Assembly (NCBI RefSeq): GCF_005503625.1
Contig: NZ_SCMX01000002.1
Location: forward strand, 1 to 64,000
Length of the DNA stretch: 64,000 bases
Source: Cupriavidus sp. 2SB
Lineage (GTDB): Bacteria; Pseudomonadota; Gammaproteobacteria; Burkholderiales; Burkholderiaceae
Direction: 5' to 3'
Numbering within the stretch: position 1 is the first letter of the stretch; each line of letters opens with the position of its first letter. Position numbers and translations under genes: made by a program. The notes under the pieces were generated by a model, which was not told the origin of the DNA, ran no database searches, and worked only from the letters and a program-made list of their open reading frames with translations. This document shows positions 1 to 6,827 of this stretch, piece by piece.

Positions 1-115
1 GTGCTGGAAGGCGTGGGATCGCCCGTGGCACCCGCCGAACTCACGTGGGCGTTGATCATGGCGGCCCAGCGCCGCATTCCGCAGTACGTGGCCAGCCTCA
101 AGCATGGCGCCTGCG
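1..115 (+). pseudogene. 2-hydroxyacid dehydrogenase fragment, 3'-truncated
   Basis: Frame 1 from the window edge encodes about 38 residues including PVAPAELTWALIMAAQRR followed by IPQYVASLKHG. This strongly resembles the helix before the NAD-binding domain of D-2-hydroxyacid dehydrogenases (SerA-like family), where the expected continuation is GAWQ. Here the homology stops at about base 110, and the frame runs on through tonB-derived DNA to a stop at 250-252, giving a nonsense Arg/Thr-rich tail. The gene starts upstream of the window. It is a different gene from the intact family member at 45712-46707. The family call is from memory of its conserved motif; the loss of homology at the junction is seen directly. 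Confidence 0.6.
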
Positions 116-454
116 CCACCCGCACCGCCCGCACCCGAGCCACCCGCACCGGCCGCCCCATCGAATGCTGCCCCGCGTGCCGTAGGCATCGGCGAAATGG
201 CCTGTTCGCAGCCCAGCCCCGTGTATCCGCGCCAGTCGCAGCGCATGGGTGAAACCGGCACGGCGGTGGTACGCCTGAACTTTGACGAAGCGGGCAAGGT
301 CATCAAGGCCGTGGTGTCGAAGTCCAGCGGCTCCGAACGGCTTGACGAGGCAGCGGTGACTGCGGCGAAGAACATCCGCTGCAAGCCCTACACAGAAAAC
401 GGCCGTGCGCTGGCTGTGACGGCGCAGCAGCCGATCAAGTTCGAGCTGAACTAA
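104..454 (+). pseudogene. tonB: TonB C-terminal domain, 5'-truncated tonB
   Basis: Frame 2 encodes a Pro/Ala-rich linker (APAPPAPPAPEPPAPAAP) and then a TonB C-terminal domain: YPRQSQRMGETGTAVVRLNF with strand-forming residues to the end, ..QQPIKFELN. TonB energises outer-membrane receptors by coupling to ExbB/ExbD, which follow 52 bases downstream. The N-terminal membrane anchor that every working TonB needs is absent: the frame has a stop at 53-55 and the first ATG, at 104, lies inside the Pro-rich linker. The upstream bases belong to a dehydrogenase gene in another frame. The reading is a deletion or misassembly that fused two genes; an unanchored 116-residue product would not be expected to work. 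Confidence 0.75.
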
Positions 455-506
455 TTCCCCCGGAAATTTCCGACATACCTAAACACTGACTTTTTCAGGA
501 ACCACC

Positions 507-1244
507 ATGCAGGACCTCGGACTCTCACACGTATGGGCGCAAGGCGATTTCGTCATGCGCGCGACCGCCATCATTCTGCTGGTGATGTCGCTGTTGTCGT
601 GGATCGTGATTCTCACCAAGGCGTGGGATCTGGTCCGCCTCAAGAAGATGGCGCACGGCGCCGAGAAGCGCTTCTGGCACTCGGACGATTTCGATCACGC
701 CCTGGACACGCTCGGCGCGAGCGACGCCAACCCCTTCCGCACCCTGGCCCTGACCGGCAAGGAAGCCGCGCAACACCATCGCGCCAGTGCACCGCAACTG
801 CACGACGCGCTCGATATGTCTGACTGGCTGACCCGTTCGCTGAAGAGCGCGATCGACGAAGCCGTGTCGCGGATGCAATCCGGCCTGGCTATCCTGGCGT
901 CGGTCGGTTCTACCGCACCGTTCGTCGGCCTGTTCGGTACGGTCTGGGGCATCTACCACGCCCTGATCGGTATCGGCGCCTCGGGCGTTCCGACCATCGA
1001 CAAGGTGGCTGGCCCGGTGGGCGAAGCGCTGATCATGACCGCCTTCGGCCTGGCAGTGGCAATTCCCGCAGTGCTGGGCTACAACGCCCTGAGCCGTGGC
1101 AACAAGGGCGTGATCAGCAAGCTGAACCGCTTTGCGCACGACCTGCACGCCTACTTCGTGACCGGCGCGCGTCTGCGTCCGGCTACCTCCGCTGCCCGCG
1201 CTGCCGCCGACGACGCTTCGGTGCGGCTGGCGGTCAAGAACTAA
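507..1244 (+). CDS. exbB: ExbB, proton-channel subunit of the TonB energising complex
   Basis: A 245-residue MotA/TolQ/ExbB-family inner-membrane protein. It has an N-terminal membrane segment (about residues 17-38, TAIILLVMSLLSWIVIL), a cytoplasmic loop and two more membrane segments around 130-160 and 175-200. The second carries the family hallmark GSTAPFVGLFGTVWGI. With ExbD it forms the proton-driven motor that works TonB. An aggaaccacc stretch precedes the ATG. exbD follows after 26 bases, so the pair is one transcript with the upstream tonB remnant, ending at the terminator at 1717-1742. TolQ is the alternative name for the fold, but the adjacent TonB domain and HemP favour ExbB. Confidence 0.93.
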   Translation: MQDLGLSHVWAQGDFVMRATAIILLVMSLLSWIVILTKAWDLVRLKKMAHGAEKRFWHSDDFDHALDTLGASDANPFRTLALTGKEAAQHHRASAPQLHDALDMSDWLTRSLKSAIDEAVSRMQSGLAILASVGSTAPFVGLFGTVWGIYHALIGIGASGVPTIDKVAGPVGEALIMTAFGLAVAIPAVLGYNALSRGNKGVISKLNRFAHDLHAYFVTGARLRPATSAARAAADDASVRLAVKN

Positions 1245-1270
1245 GCGCAGCGCGCTGAAGGAAACGCATC

Positions 1271-1684
1271 ATGGCATTCGGCACACTCGACGGTGACGAT
1301 GATGAAGTGATGAGCGAGATCAACATGACGCCGCTGGTCGACGTCATGCTGGTGCTGCTGATCATCTTTATCATCACGATTCCCGTCATCAACCACGCGG
1401 TCAAGATCGACCTGCCGCGGGCGACTAACCAGCCCAACGACACCAAGCCCGTGAACATCAACGTCTCCGTCGATGCGCAGGGCAAGGTGTTCTGGAATCA
1501 GGAAGAAGTGGATCCGGCCCAACTGGAGCAGCGCATTGCAGAAGCCGCGCTGCTCCAGCCGCAACCCGAGCTGCATCTTCGCGCCGACCGCGACGTCAAG
1601 TACGAGAAGGTGGCCGAGGTGATGGCCGCCGCCCAGCATGGCGGACTCGGCAAGATCGGCTTCATCACCGAACCGAAGCGCTGA
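1271..1684 (+). CDS. exbD: ExbD biopolymer transport protein
   Basis: A 137-residue ExbD/TolR protein. A short cytoplasmic N-terminus ending EINMTPLVDVMLVLLIIF leads into a single membrane helix (about 20-42). The Asp in PLVDVMLVLL is the conserved proton-carrying residue. A periplasmic domain with the typical ending ..AQHGGLGKIGFITEP follows. A gaagga ribosome site precedes the ATG. It is the last gene of the tonB-exbB-exbD transcript, with a strong terminator 33 bases on. It partners ExbB in harvesting proton-motive force. Confidence 0.94.
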   Translation: MAFGTLDGDDDEVMSEINMTPLVDVMLVLLIIFIITIPVINHAVKIDLPRATNQPNDTKPVNINVSVDAQGKVFWNQEEVDPAQLEQRIAEAALLQPQPELHLRADRDVKYEKVAEVMAAAQHGGLGKIGFITEPKR

Positions 1685-1716
1685 TTCTTTCGGCAACACT
1701 TGGCTCGGTTGTAAGA

Positions 1717-1742
1717 GGGCACCCCTGGCGGGTGCCCTTTTT
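1717..1742 (+). terminator. Rho-independent terminator after exbD
   Basis: A perfect 8-bp stem, gggcaccc (1717-1724) with gggtgccc (1730-1737), has a 5-base loop and is followed by five T. It closes the exbBD transcript and separates it from hemP. Confidence 0.9.
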
Positions 1743-1810
1743 CATGGGCGCGAAGTACCGATGCCCTCACAGATGTAACGACATGCAAACTTCACGCATC
1801 GCCCCCTTGT

Positions 1811-1829
1811 AATGATAACAATTCTCATT
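1811..1829 (+). promoter_or_regulatory. Fur-box-like operator upstream of hemP
   Basis: AATGATAACAATTCTCATT has the inverted symmetry AATGA..A/T..TCATT of the 19-bp Fur consensus, in an A/T-rich island of an otherwise GC-rich region. It lies about 110 bases upstream of the hemP ATG. Iron-Fur repression of HemP is known in Burkholderiales; binding here is inferred. Confidence 0.72.
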
Positions 1830-1939
1830 TATGATCATTTCCATCGTGATTTGCCCGGCCGCTGTGGCGAATCGCAACCCTGACACCCAGTGATCCGGTG
1901 AATCCACCAACCCACTGAAAGCTTCGAACGGAGAAGACC

Positions 1940-2263
1940 ATGAGCACTCTGAGCCTGCCGCTGTCGCAACCGCGTGAAGTCACGCGCCGCCGCCTTTCCC
2001 TGCGCCGCGTGGAAGTTGCACCGCAGGCGCGTCGCGAGGTATCTGCTGCTCCCTCCGCACTGGAATCGGTCAAGTCAGTGGTCGCTGCGCTGCCCGCACG
2101 CCTTGAGGCCCTGATGCGCCAAGCGCCTGCCAGCAATACCGACACACCAGCAATGCCGCTGGAAGCCATCATGCAAGGCGCCACGACGCTGCCGATCCTG
2201 CATAACGGCGATGTCTACACACTGCGCGTGACGCGCTATGGCAAGCTGATTCTGACCAAGTAA
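1940..2263 (+). CDS. hemP: HemP/HmuP hemin-uptake regulator family protein
   Basis: The last 25 residues (PILHNGDVYTLRVTRYGKLI, then LTK) are the signature of the HemP/HmuP family, small proteins needed for expression of haem-uptake genes in Burkholderiales and rhizobia. At 107 residues it is longer than the usual 60-80. The first 75 residues are Arg/Ala-rich and look poorly ordered. The ATG is preceded by ggagaag. It is monocistronic, with a Fur-like box upstream and a terminator at 2438-2469. No haem receptor gene is adjacent, so it probably acts on a remote locus. Family membership is firm; the role of the long N-terminus is unknown. Confidence 0.88.
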   Translation: MSTLSLPLSQPREVTRRRLSLRRVEVAPQARREVSAAPSALESVKSVVAALPARLEALMRQAPASNTDTPAMPLEAIMQGATTLPILHNGDVYTLRVTRYGKLILTK

Positions 2264-2437
2264 TCTGCGCCGACCCGATTGCAACGAGCAGGGCCGGACG
2301 GGCTCTAACGACTTTTGTGGGGACCACCCTTCGATGGGTGTTAGGCAGTAGCCAGACGATCGGATTCAAGCGGTACGGCAGGATTCCAAACCCCTTGCCG
2401 CACCGCCCGATGCCAGCCATGCCACCTTTTTATACCG

Positions 2438-2469
2438 CCCCGCAGGCATTGCGCCTGCGGGGGCTTTTT
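2438..2469 (+). terminator. Terminator downstream of hemP
   Basis: A 10-bp stem, ccccgcaggc (2438-2447) with gcctgcgggg (2453-2462), is followed by gc and a run of T. The 170 bases between the hemP stop and this hairpin hold no ORF or other signal I recognise. Confidence 0.88.
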
Positions 2470-2498
2470 ACTTCTGATGACCGCTGACGGCCGGAAGA

Positions 2499-2906
2499 TC
2501 AGAGACCCAGGGCAGCGATGCCCGCGCGTGCGATCTGCGCGTCTTCAGTGGACTTCACGCCGGAGACACCCACTGCGCCCACCACCTGATTGTTCGCAAC
2601 GATAGGCACGCCGCCTTCCAGCATGCCGTGCAACACCGGCGCGGTCATGAACGAGTAGCGGCCGTTATTGATCATGTCTTCGTAGATCTTCGACTCGCGG
2701 CGACCCAGCGACGCCGTACGCGCCTTTTCCGTGGCGATGTAGGCGGAGATCGGTGCCACGCCGTCCAGACGCTGCATGCCGAGCGGATGACCACCGTCGT
2801 CGACGACAACAATCGTGACGGCCCAGTTATTGGCCTTGGCTTCTGCCTCCGCAGCAACCAGTACTTTCTTCACGTCATCTGCCGTCATTACGGTTTTTTG
2901 CTGCAT
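2499..2906 (-). CDS. GlcG/HbpS-family haem-degrading or haem-binding protein
   Basis: A 135-residue DUF336/GlcG-fold protein with the hallmarks VVVDDGGHPLGMQRLDG, ATEKARTA and a Gly-rich end (GGVPIVANNQVVGAVGVSG). Members include HbpS, a haem-binding redox sensor, and GlcG of glycolate loci. The start is the ATG at 2904-2906 because agagaggt lies directly before it; an in-frame ATG at 2984 gives an unlikely extension. There is no signal peptide, so it is predicted cytoplasmic. It faces hemP tail to tail, so a haem/iron role is plausible, but genes of this family also occur in many other contexts. Confidence 0.85.
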   Translation of the reverse strand: MQQKTVMTADDVKKVLVAAEAEAKANNWAVTIVVVDDGGHPLGMQRLDGVAPISAYIATEKARTASLGRRESKIYEDMINNGRYSFMTAPVLHGMLEGGVPIVANNQVVGAVGVSGVKSTEDAQIARAGIAALGL

Positions 2907-3036
2907 ACCTCTCTCCATCGGTTCAGGGTTGAGGTCGCAGTATATCGCGCGAGCTTCTCGCGAAAATGCGAAAGCACTTCGCACGGCAGTTGAAAGTCCT
3001 TCACCTGCATACCGCTTGACTGCTTCCGTCCAAATG

Positions 3037-3062
3037 AAAAGACCCGCGTTTGCGGGTCTTTT
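3037..3062. terminator. Bidirectional-type hairpin
   Basis: aaaagacccgc (3037-3047) pairs with gcgggtctttt (3052-3062). It has A on the left and T on the right, so it can terminate both strands. It sits downstream of the exported repeat protein (minus strand) and separates it from the GlcG-like gene. Confidence 0.85.
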
Positions 3063-3086
3063 CGAATACTGTCCGGCGCCGGCAAT

Positions 3087-3317
3087 TCACGCACCGTCCG
3101 AGAACGCGTCGCGCCTGTCATTCACCCGGGCGCCATCCAGGAATACGTCGCGCTTATCGACGGCACGCGCACCGTCGGTGTAGGTGTCACGCGAATCCGC
3201 AACGCGCTGGCCACCGCTGTAAACATCGTATTTGACCGGTGCGGCAAACGCCGAAGCCGACAACCCAGAAAGTGCGCCGATAACGGCGAGCGTAGCAATG
3301 CGAGATTTGACGGTCAT
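3087..3317 (-). CDS. Small exported protein with 13-residue tandem repeats
   Basis: A 76-residue product, started at the ATG at 3315-3317 behind aagggga. A signal peptide (MTVKSRIATLAVIGALSGLS with an AFA-AP cleavage site near residue 25) leaves about 50 mature residues. These are 13-residue repeats of the form (Y/F)-x-D-G-A-R-(A/V)-x-D-x-R-D-x: YSGGQRVADSRDT, YTDGARAVDKRDV, FLDGARVNDRRDA and a final FSDGA. Each unit carries a charged R-x-x-D-x-R-D patch. I do not recognise a characterised function; similar small exported proteins occur in Burkholderiales. There is no cysteine or histidine cluster, so metal binding would have to be through Asp. It appears monocistronic. Confidence 0.7.
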   Translation of the reverse strand: MTVKSRIATLAVIGALSGLSASAFAAPVKYDVYSGGQRVADSRDTYTDGARAVDKRDVFLDGARVNDRRDAFSDGA

Positions 3318-3446
3318 ATGATTCCCCTTCTTGCGAGTTTCGGACAATCGCCGCGCCATCAGCCAGTTGTATCTTGTATCGCTGCTGTGGGGGCGGCGGC
3401 ATCTCTTCCATATTAGGGAGAAACCCTCGGAGAACGTTGAGTCCCC

Positions 3447-3463
3447 TTGACGCGTAGCGTCAA
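3447..3463. repeat. Perfect palindrome in the 3318-3637 gap
   Basis: TTGACGC (3447-3453), GTA, then GCGTCAA (3457-3463). It lies about 130 bases upstream of the small exported repeat protein and is a candidate operator. The rest of this 320-base gap holds only the terminator at 3564-3590 and a possible minus-strand -10 (taatat, near 3410). Confidence 0.5.
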
Positions 3464-3563
3464 AAACTTTGAGCGACGAATTGAGTGGGGAACTGACAAC
3501 TCAGACGTCCAAACACGGCATGTAGGAATCCACGAAGCGGCGCTTTTTCAGAGAAAAGAAATA

Positions 3564-3590
3564 GAAAAAGCCCCGACAGGGGCTCTTTCA
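3564..3590 (-). terminator. Terminator of the PXPV-repeat gene
   Basis: Read on the minus strand: agcccc-tgtc-ggggct followed by TTTTC (stem 3569-3574 with 3579-3584). It lies 48 bases after the stop of the minus-strand gene at 3638-4003. Confidence 0.85.
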
Positions 3591-3637
3591 TCAAATCTAA
3601 GCGAGGTGTGAAAGGTTCGAAACCGGTCAGACCTGTA

Positions 3638-4003
3638 TTAGCGATGACCGTGGCCATGACCATGTCCATGTCCATGGCCGTGACCATGACCCCGACCATG
3701 CCAGCCAGGACCGTAGTAGGGCCGAGGACCGTAGTAGCGCGGACCACCGCCGTAATAACGCGGACCGTAATAGACCGGCGCAGGGCGAACCACCACTGGG
3801 GGCGGGCCATAGTAGACCGGTGCCGGTGCAACAACCACCGGGGGCGGAGGCGCATAGTACGCGGGTGCTGGCGGGTAGTAGGCAGGCCCGCCTACCACGA
3901 CGCCCGGGACGCCGATCGCGACGTCAACGTTCACACGCGCCATTGCAGCGCCCGACGCCAGCGCGGCGGCTACACCGAATGCTGCGAACAACCAACGTTT
4001 CAT
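3638..4003 (-). CDS. Exported PXPV-repeat protein with Gly-His tail
   Basis: A 121-residue product. A signal peptide (residues 1-22, ending ASGAAMA) precedes NVDVAIGVPGVVVGG. A low-complexity Pro/Tyr/Val region follows with PPPPVVVAPAPVYYGP-type PXPV repeats and YYGP units, then a C-terminal tail of eight consecutive Gly-His dipeptides ending in Arg. PXPV-repeat proteins are a known, functionally obscure Burkholderiales family. The His tail would bind Ni, Cu or Zn ions in the periplasm or at the surface; this is inferred from composition only. It has its own promoter (4040-4069) and terminator. Confidence 0.78.
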   Translation of the reverse strand: MKRWLFAAFGVAAALASGAAMARVNVDVAIGVPGVVVGGPAYYPPAPAYYAPPPPVVVAPAPVYYGPPPVVVRPAPVYYGPRYYGGGPRYYGPRPYYGPGWHGRGHGHGHGHGHGHGHGHR

Positions 4004-4039
4004 GATCGTGCCTCTACTGTCAGGGATTCTGATATCGCT

Positions 4040-4069
4040 ATTGTACGAGGCCCCCGTCTTTGAGGTGAA
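4040..4069 (-). promoter_or_regulatory. Putative sigma-70 promoter of the PXPV-repeat gene
   Basis: On the minus strand TTCACC (4064-4069), 18 bases, TACAAT (4040-4045). The start codon is 37 bases beyond the -10. Confidence 0.5.
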
Positions 4070-4155
4070 ACGGAGGTATCGACATTGTTACCGCCAGTAA
4101 CAGCGAGATCACATCGAACAGTGAGCTTGTCGCGACGCCTGGGCGAGGTTTCGGC

Positions 4156-4184
4156 TTGCTTCCCAAAGGCGAAGCCACCACAAT
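4156..4184 (+). promoter_or_regulatory. Possible promoter of tRNA-Leu
   Basis: TTGCTT (4156-4161), 17 bases, CACAAT (4179-4184), 14 bases before the tRNA. The -10 match is modest. Nothing else is recognisable between 4070 and 4198. Confidence 0.35.
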
Positions 4185-4198
4185 ACCGGGCTTGCCGT

Positions 4199-4285
4199 GC
4201 GGCCGTGGAGAAATTGGTAGACTCAGCAGACTTAAAATCTGCCGCTCTTACGGGCTTACGGGTTCGACCCCCGTCGGCCGCACCA
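4199..4285 (+). tRNA. tRNA-Leu (anticodon UAA)
   Basis: An 87-base class II tRNA. Acceptor stem gcggccg/cggccgc, encoded CCA, T-arm ggttcgaccccc and a long variable arm. The anticodon loop cttaaaa between gcaga and tctgc gives UAA, which reads UUA. It lies on the opposite strand to the tRNA-Gly/Cys cluster 2.2 kb away. Confidence 0.97.
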
Positions 4286-4314
4286 CTTCCCTCCCCTTCC
4301 CTCTCCTCGGCCAG

Positions 4315-5406
4315 TCACACCAGCCATGCGCAGAGCACTGCGCCCGCACCCATCAGGAAGACGAACAACAGGCCGGCAAGCGCCAGCGGCTTGCGTCCAG
4401 CGCGTAGCAGATCGCTAATGCGAGTATGCAGGCCGATCGCGAGCATCGCGCAGGCCAGCAGCCAGTTGTCGAAGGCCACCAGCGCAGGCTTCCACTCTGA
4501 CGGCACCAGGGCAGCCGAGTTCAGCGCCATCACGGCAACGAAGCCCACGGCAAACCACGGTACCGAGCGCAGCAGCCCGCGCAGATTGCGATGGCCACCT
4601 GCTTCCTGCGACCAGCTTGTACGCGGCCACAGGGCCATGATCAGCAACAAGGGGCCAAGCGCCAGCACGCGCACCATCTTGGCGACCACCGCCGCATCAG
4701 CCGTGGCGTCATTGATCATCTTCCCCGATGCGATGACCTGGGCCACTTCATGTAGCGTGGCGCCTGTGAAGATCCCGAAGGCGCGATCGCTGACAGCCAC
4801 GTGCCAGTGTTGCGTCAACAGTTCATGGATCCACGGGTACAGCAGCATGCCGGCAGTGCCAAACAGAACGACTGTCGCCACGGCCACGGCAGTCTGCCGA
4901 TCGTCGGTGCGGACCACCGAAGCCACGGCAATCGCAGCCGCCGCACCACACACGGCACTTCCCGCACTGACCAGAATAGCCTCGCGACGACTCAAGCCGA
5001 AGAAACTCGACCCCACCCAAGTACCAAAGAGCAGCGTCGCGACCAACATCATCAGCGGCACCGCTACCCCGCCGACACCAAGCGCCGCAATCGCGCCAAA
5101 CGTCAGACGCAGGCCGTAGAGCGCCACGCCGAGCCGCAACAAATGATGTCGGGCGACCTGCATGCCGGGCGCCAACGGCGTCAGCCAGTGCTTCGGCATG
5201 GTGTTTGCCGCCACCATGCCCGCACACATGGCCAGCGTCAGCGCCGACAGCCCGTATTGCGAAATCGCCGGATGATCCGCGAGCACCTGTGCCAACCACG
5301 CGATTGCCCCGAGGGGAATGAGCGTCAGCAGTCTCTTGCGCCACAACGTGATCGCGGACGGGGCAAGAGAGGTGGCTACTGTGTGCGGGGCAGGAGTCGT
5401 GGACAT
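4315..5406 (-). CDS. yeiH: YeiH/UPF0324-family membrane protein, putative sulfite/sulfate exporter
   Basis: A very hydrophobic protein of about 363 residues with roughly ten membrane helices. It carries family motifs such as LLRLGVALYGLRLTFG, SAGSAVCGAAAAIA and GATLHEVAQVIASG. UPF0324 proteins are putative anion exporters; in enterobacteria yeiH is paired with the LysR regulator yeiE, which responds to sulfite, and the divergent neighbour here is YeiE-like. The start is uncertain: ATG 5406 (MSTTPAPHT) is used, but an in-frame ATG at 5448 would add 14 residues; neither has a clear ribosome site. It ends 29 bases past tRNA-Leu, which runs towards it. Confidence 0.85.
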   Translation of the reverse strand: MSTTPAPHTVATSLAPSAITLWRKRLLTLIPLGAIAWLAQVLADHPAISQYGLSALTLAMCAGMVAANTMPKHWLTPLAPGMQVARHHLLRLGVALYGLRLTFGAIAALGVGGVAVPLMMLVATLLFGTWVGSSFFGLSRREAILVSAGSAVCGAAAAIAVASVVRTDDRQTAVAVATVVLFGTAGMLLYPWIHELLTQHWHVAVSDRAFGIFTGATLHEVAQVIASGKMINDATADAAVVAKMVRVLALGPLLLIMALWPRTSWSQEAGGHRNLRGLLRSVPWFAVGFVAVMALNSAALVPSEWKPALVAFDNWLLACAMLAIGLHTRISDLLRAGRKPLALAGLLFVFLMGAGAVLCAWLV

Positions 5407-5448
5407 GGCAGCGACGGCGTTCTTGTTGAATGACCGAAGCGTACGCAT

Positions 5449-5508
5449 CCGTGATCAACCCGTAAAACGGGTAATATCGTTATGCGTAAACAGTTTTATC
5501 GATAGATC
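5449..5508. promoter_or_regulatory. yeiH/yeiE divergent control region with inverted repeat
   Basis: A short A/T-rich spacer. It contains a perfect inverted repeat, ACCCGT-aaa-ACGGGT (5458-5463 with 5467-5472), next to ttatgcgtaaacagttttat. This is the expected position for autoregulatory LysR binding; binding is inferred. Confidence 0.5.
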
Positions 5509-6426
5509 ATGGATCAGCGTCCACTTCGTCTCACACTCCGCCAGCTTCAGGTCTTCGTCGCCGTCGCACAGCATGGAAGCACCATGGCCGCAGCCAACGC
5601 GCTAGCGATGTCGCAGTCCGCCGTCAGTGCATCGCTCGCCGAACTAGAGCGCGCACTAAACGGCGCATTGTTCGACCGCGTGGCGCGTCGCCTGTCCATT
5701 AACGAGGCGGGGCGGCAATTTTTCCCACGCGCGCTGTCCCTTCTGGATCAGGCGCATGAACTGGAACGCTTTGCCTCGGCAAGCGGCGTGCAGCTCCGTA
5801 TCGCCGCCAGCAATACGATCGGCAGCTATATCCTGCCCGCGCTGCTGGCGGGCTTTCGCAATGCGCAGGCTGGTCCGTGCACGCTGGACTTACGGATTGG
5901 AAATACCCAGGACGTTCTGAATGCGCTGATGCAATTCGACGCCGATATCGGACTGATCGAGGGAACCAGCCACGAACGCGACCTGCGCAGCGTGCATTGG
6001 TGCGACGACGAGATGGTGGTGATCGTCGGTCCTGGCCATCCGCTGGCAACGGTAGCCCATCAGACCGAGGCGCTGCACGAGATGCTGCGAGAGGCTGACT
6101 GGATCGTGCGGGAACCTGGATCGGGGACCAGGGAGATCATCGAGGCCCGCCTCGTGCCAGCGCTAGGCACCCTTCGATTTGCCCTTGAGCTGGGGAATGC
6201 GGAGGCGATCAAGCGTGCGGTGATGAGCGGCTTTGGCGTCAGTTGCCTCTCCTTGCACGTTGTGCGCGACGAGATCGAGCGCGGCCTGTTAGTCGCCCTG
6301 CGCCAGGGCCTGCCTCGCGTGATTCGACCGCTGCAATTGGTAGTCCATCAGGACAAGTTCCCAACGCAGGGTCTGCTCGCTTTCACCGAATACTTGCGAG
6401 GTGCCGCGCCAACGTTGGCACCGTGA
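5509..6426 (+). CDS. yeiE: LysR-family regulator, YeiE-like
   Basis: A 305-residue LysR-type regulator. The winged helix-turn-helix occupies residues 5-65 (TLRQLQVFVAVAQHGST, AMSQSAVSASLAELERAL, LFDRVARRL). The effector-binding domain spans about 90-300 and contains LRIAASNTIGSYILPALL, close to the CysB/CbbR/YeiE branch. It is divergent from the yeiH gene. YeiE homologues sense sulfite and activate yeiH in enterobacteria; the same link here is inferred from sequence and arrangement. It converges on the tRNA-Cys terminator. Confidence 0.85.
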   Translation: MDQRPLRLTLRQLQVFVAVAQHGSTMAAANALAMSQSAVSASLAELERALNGALFDRVARRLSINEAGRQFFPRALSLLDQAHELERFASASGVQLRIAASNTIGSYILPALLAGFRNAQAGPCTLDLRIGNTQDVLNALMQFDADIGLIEGTSHERDLRSVHWCDDEMVVIVGPGHPLATVAHQTEALHEMLREADWIVREPGSGTREIIEARLVPALGTLRFALELGNAEAIKRAVMSGFGVSCLSLHVVRDEIERGLLVALRQGLPRVIRPLQLVVHQDKFPTQGLLAFTEYLRGAAPTLAP

Positions 6427-6460
6427 ACTGTTGAAAAGGTATGCGGGAAGCGAGGAAAAC

Positions 6461-6486
6461 AAAAACGGCGCCACATCGGGCGCCGT
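6461..6486 (-). terminator. Terminator of the tRNA-Gly/Gly/Cys transcript
   Basis: Minus strand: acggcgcc, 6-base loop, ggcgccgt (stem 6465-6472 with 6479-6486), then TTTTTG. It is 12 bases beyond the tRNA-Cys 3' end. Confidence 0.88.
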
Positions 6487-6497
6487 CTTGCTGATAC

Positions 6498-6571
6498 TGG
6501 AGGCGGAGGTCGGAATCGAACCGGCGTACACGGCTTTGCAGGCCGCTGCATAACCACTCTGCCACCCCGCC
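6498..6571 (-). tRNA. tRNA-Cys (anticodon GCA)
   Basis: 74 bases on the minus strand, with acceptor ggcgggg/ctccgcc, encoded CCA, ggttcgattcc T-arm and anticodon loop ctGCAaa. It is third in the Gly-Gly-Cys transcript. Confidence 0.97.
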
Positions 6572-6674
6572 AGGTGACGATCCTGAATTGTATCCGTATT
6601 CGCTGCGCACATCCTGTGCAACGCGGAGACAATCCCTGGAAAGAAAAAGGGAAGCACTGCTTCCCTTTGGGATG

Positions 6675-6750
6675 TGGAGCGGGAGACGAGTCTCGAACTC
6701 GCGACCTCAACCTTGGCAAGGTTGCGCTCTACCAACTGAGCTACTCCCGC
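6675..6750 (-). tRNA. tRNA-Gly (anticodon GCC), copy 2
   Basis: 76 bases on the minus strand: gcgggag acceptor, agctcagttggtagagc D-arm, ttGCCaa anticodon loop, encoded CCA. It is identical in sequence to the copy at 6828-6903. Confidence 0.97.
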
Positions 6751-6827
6751 ATACAACTTTTACTGCGTGGCAGCGATGCTGCCAATCTGCCGATCCGACG
6801 AATCCGAATCACCAGATGCCATTAACC

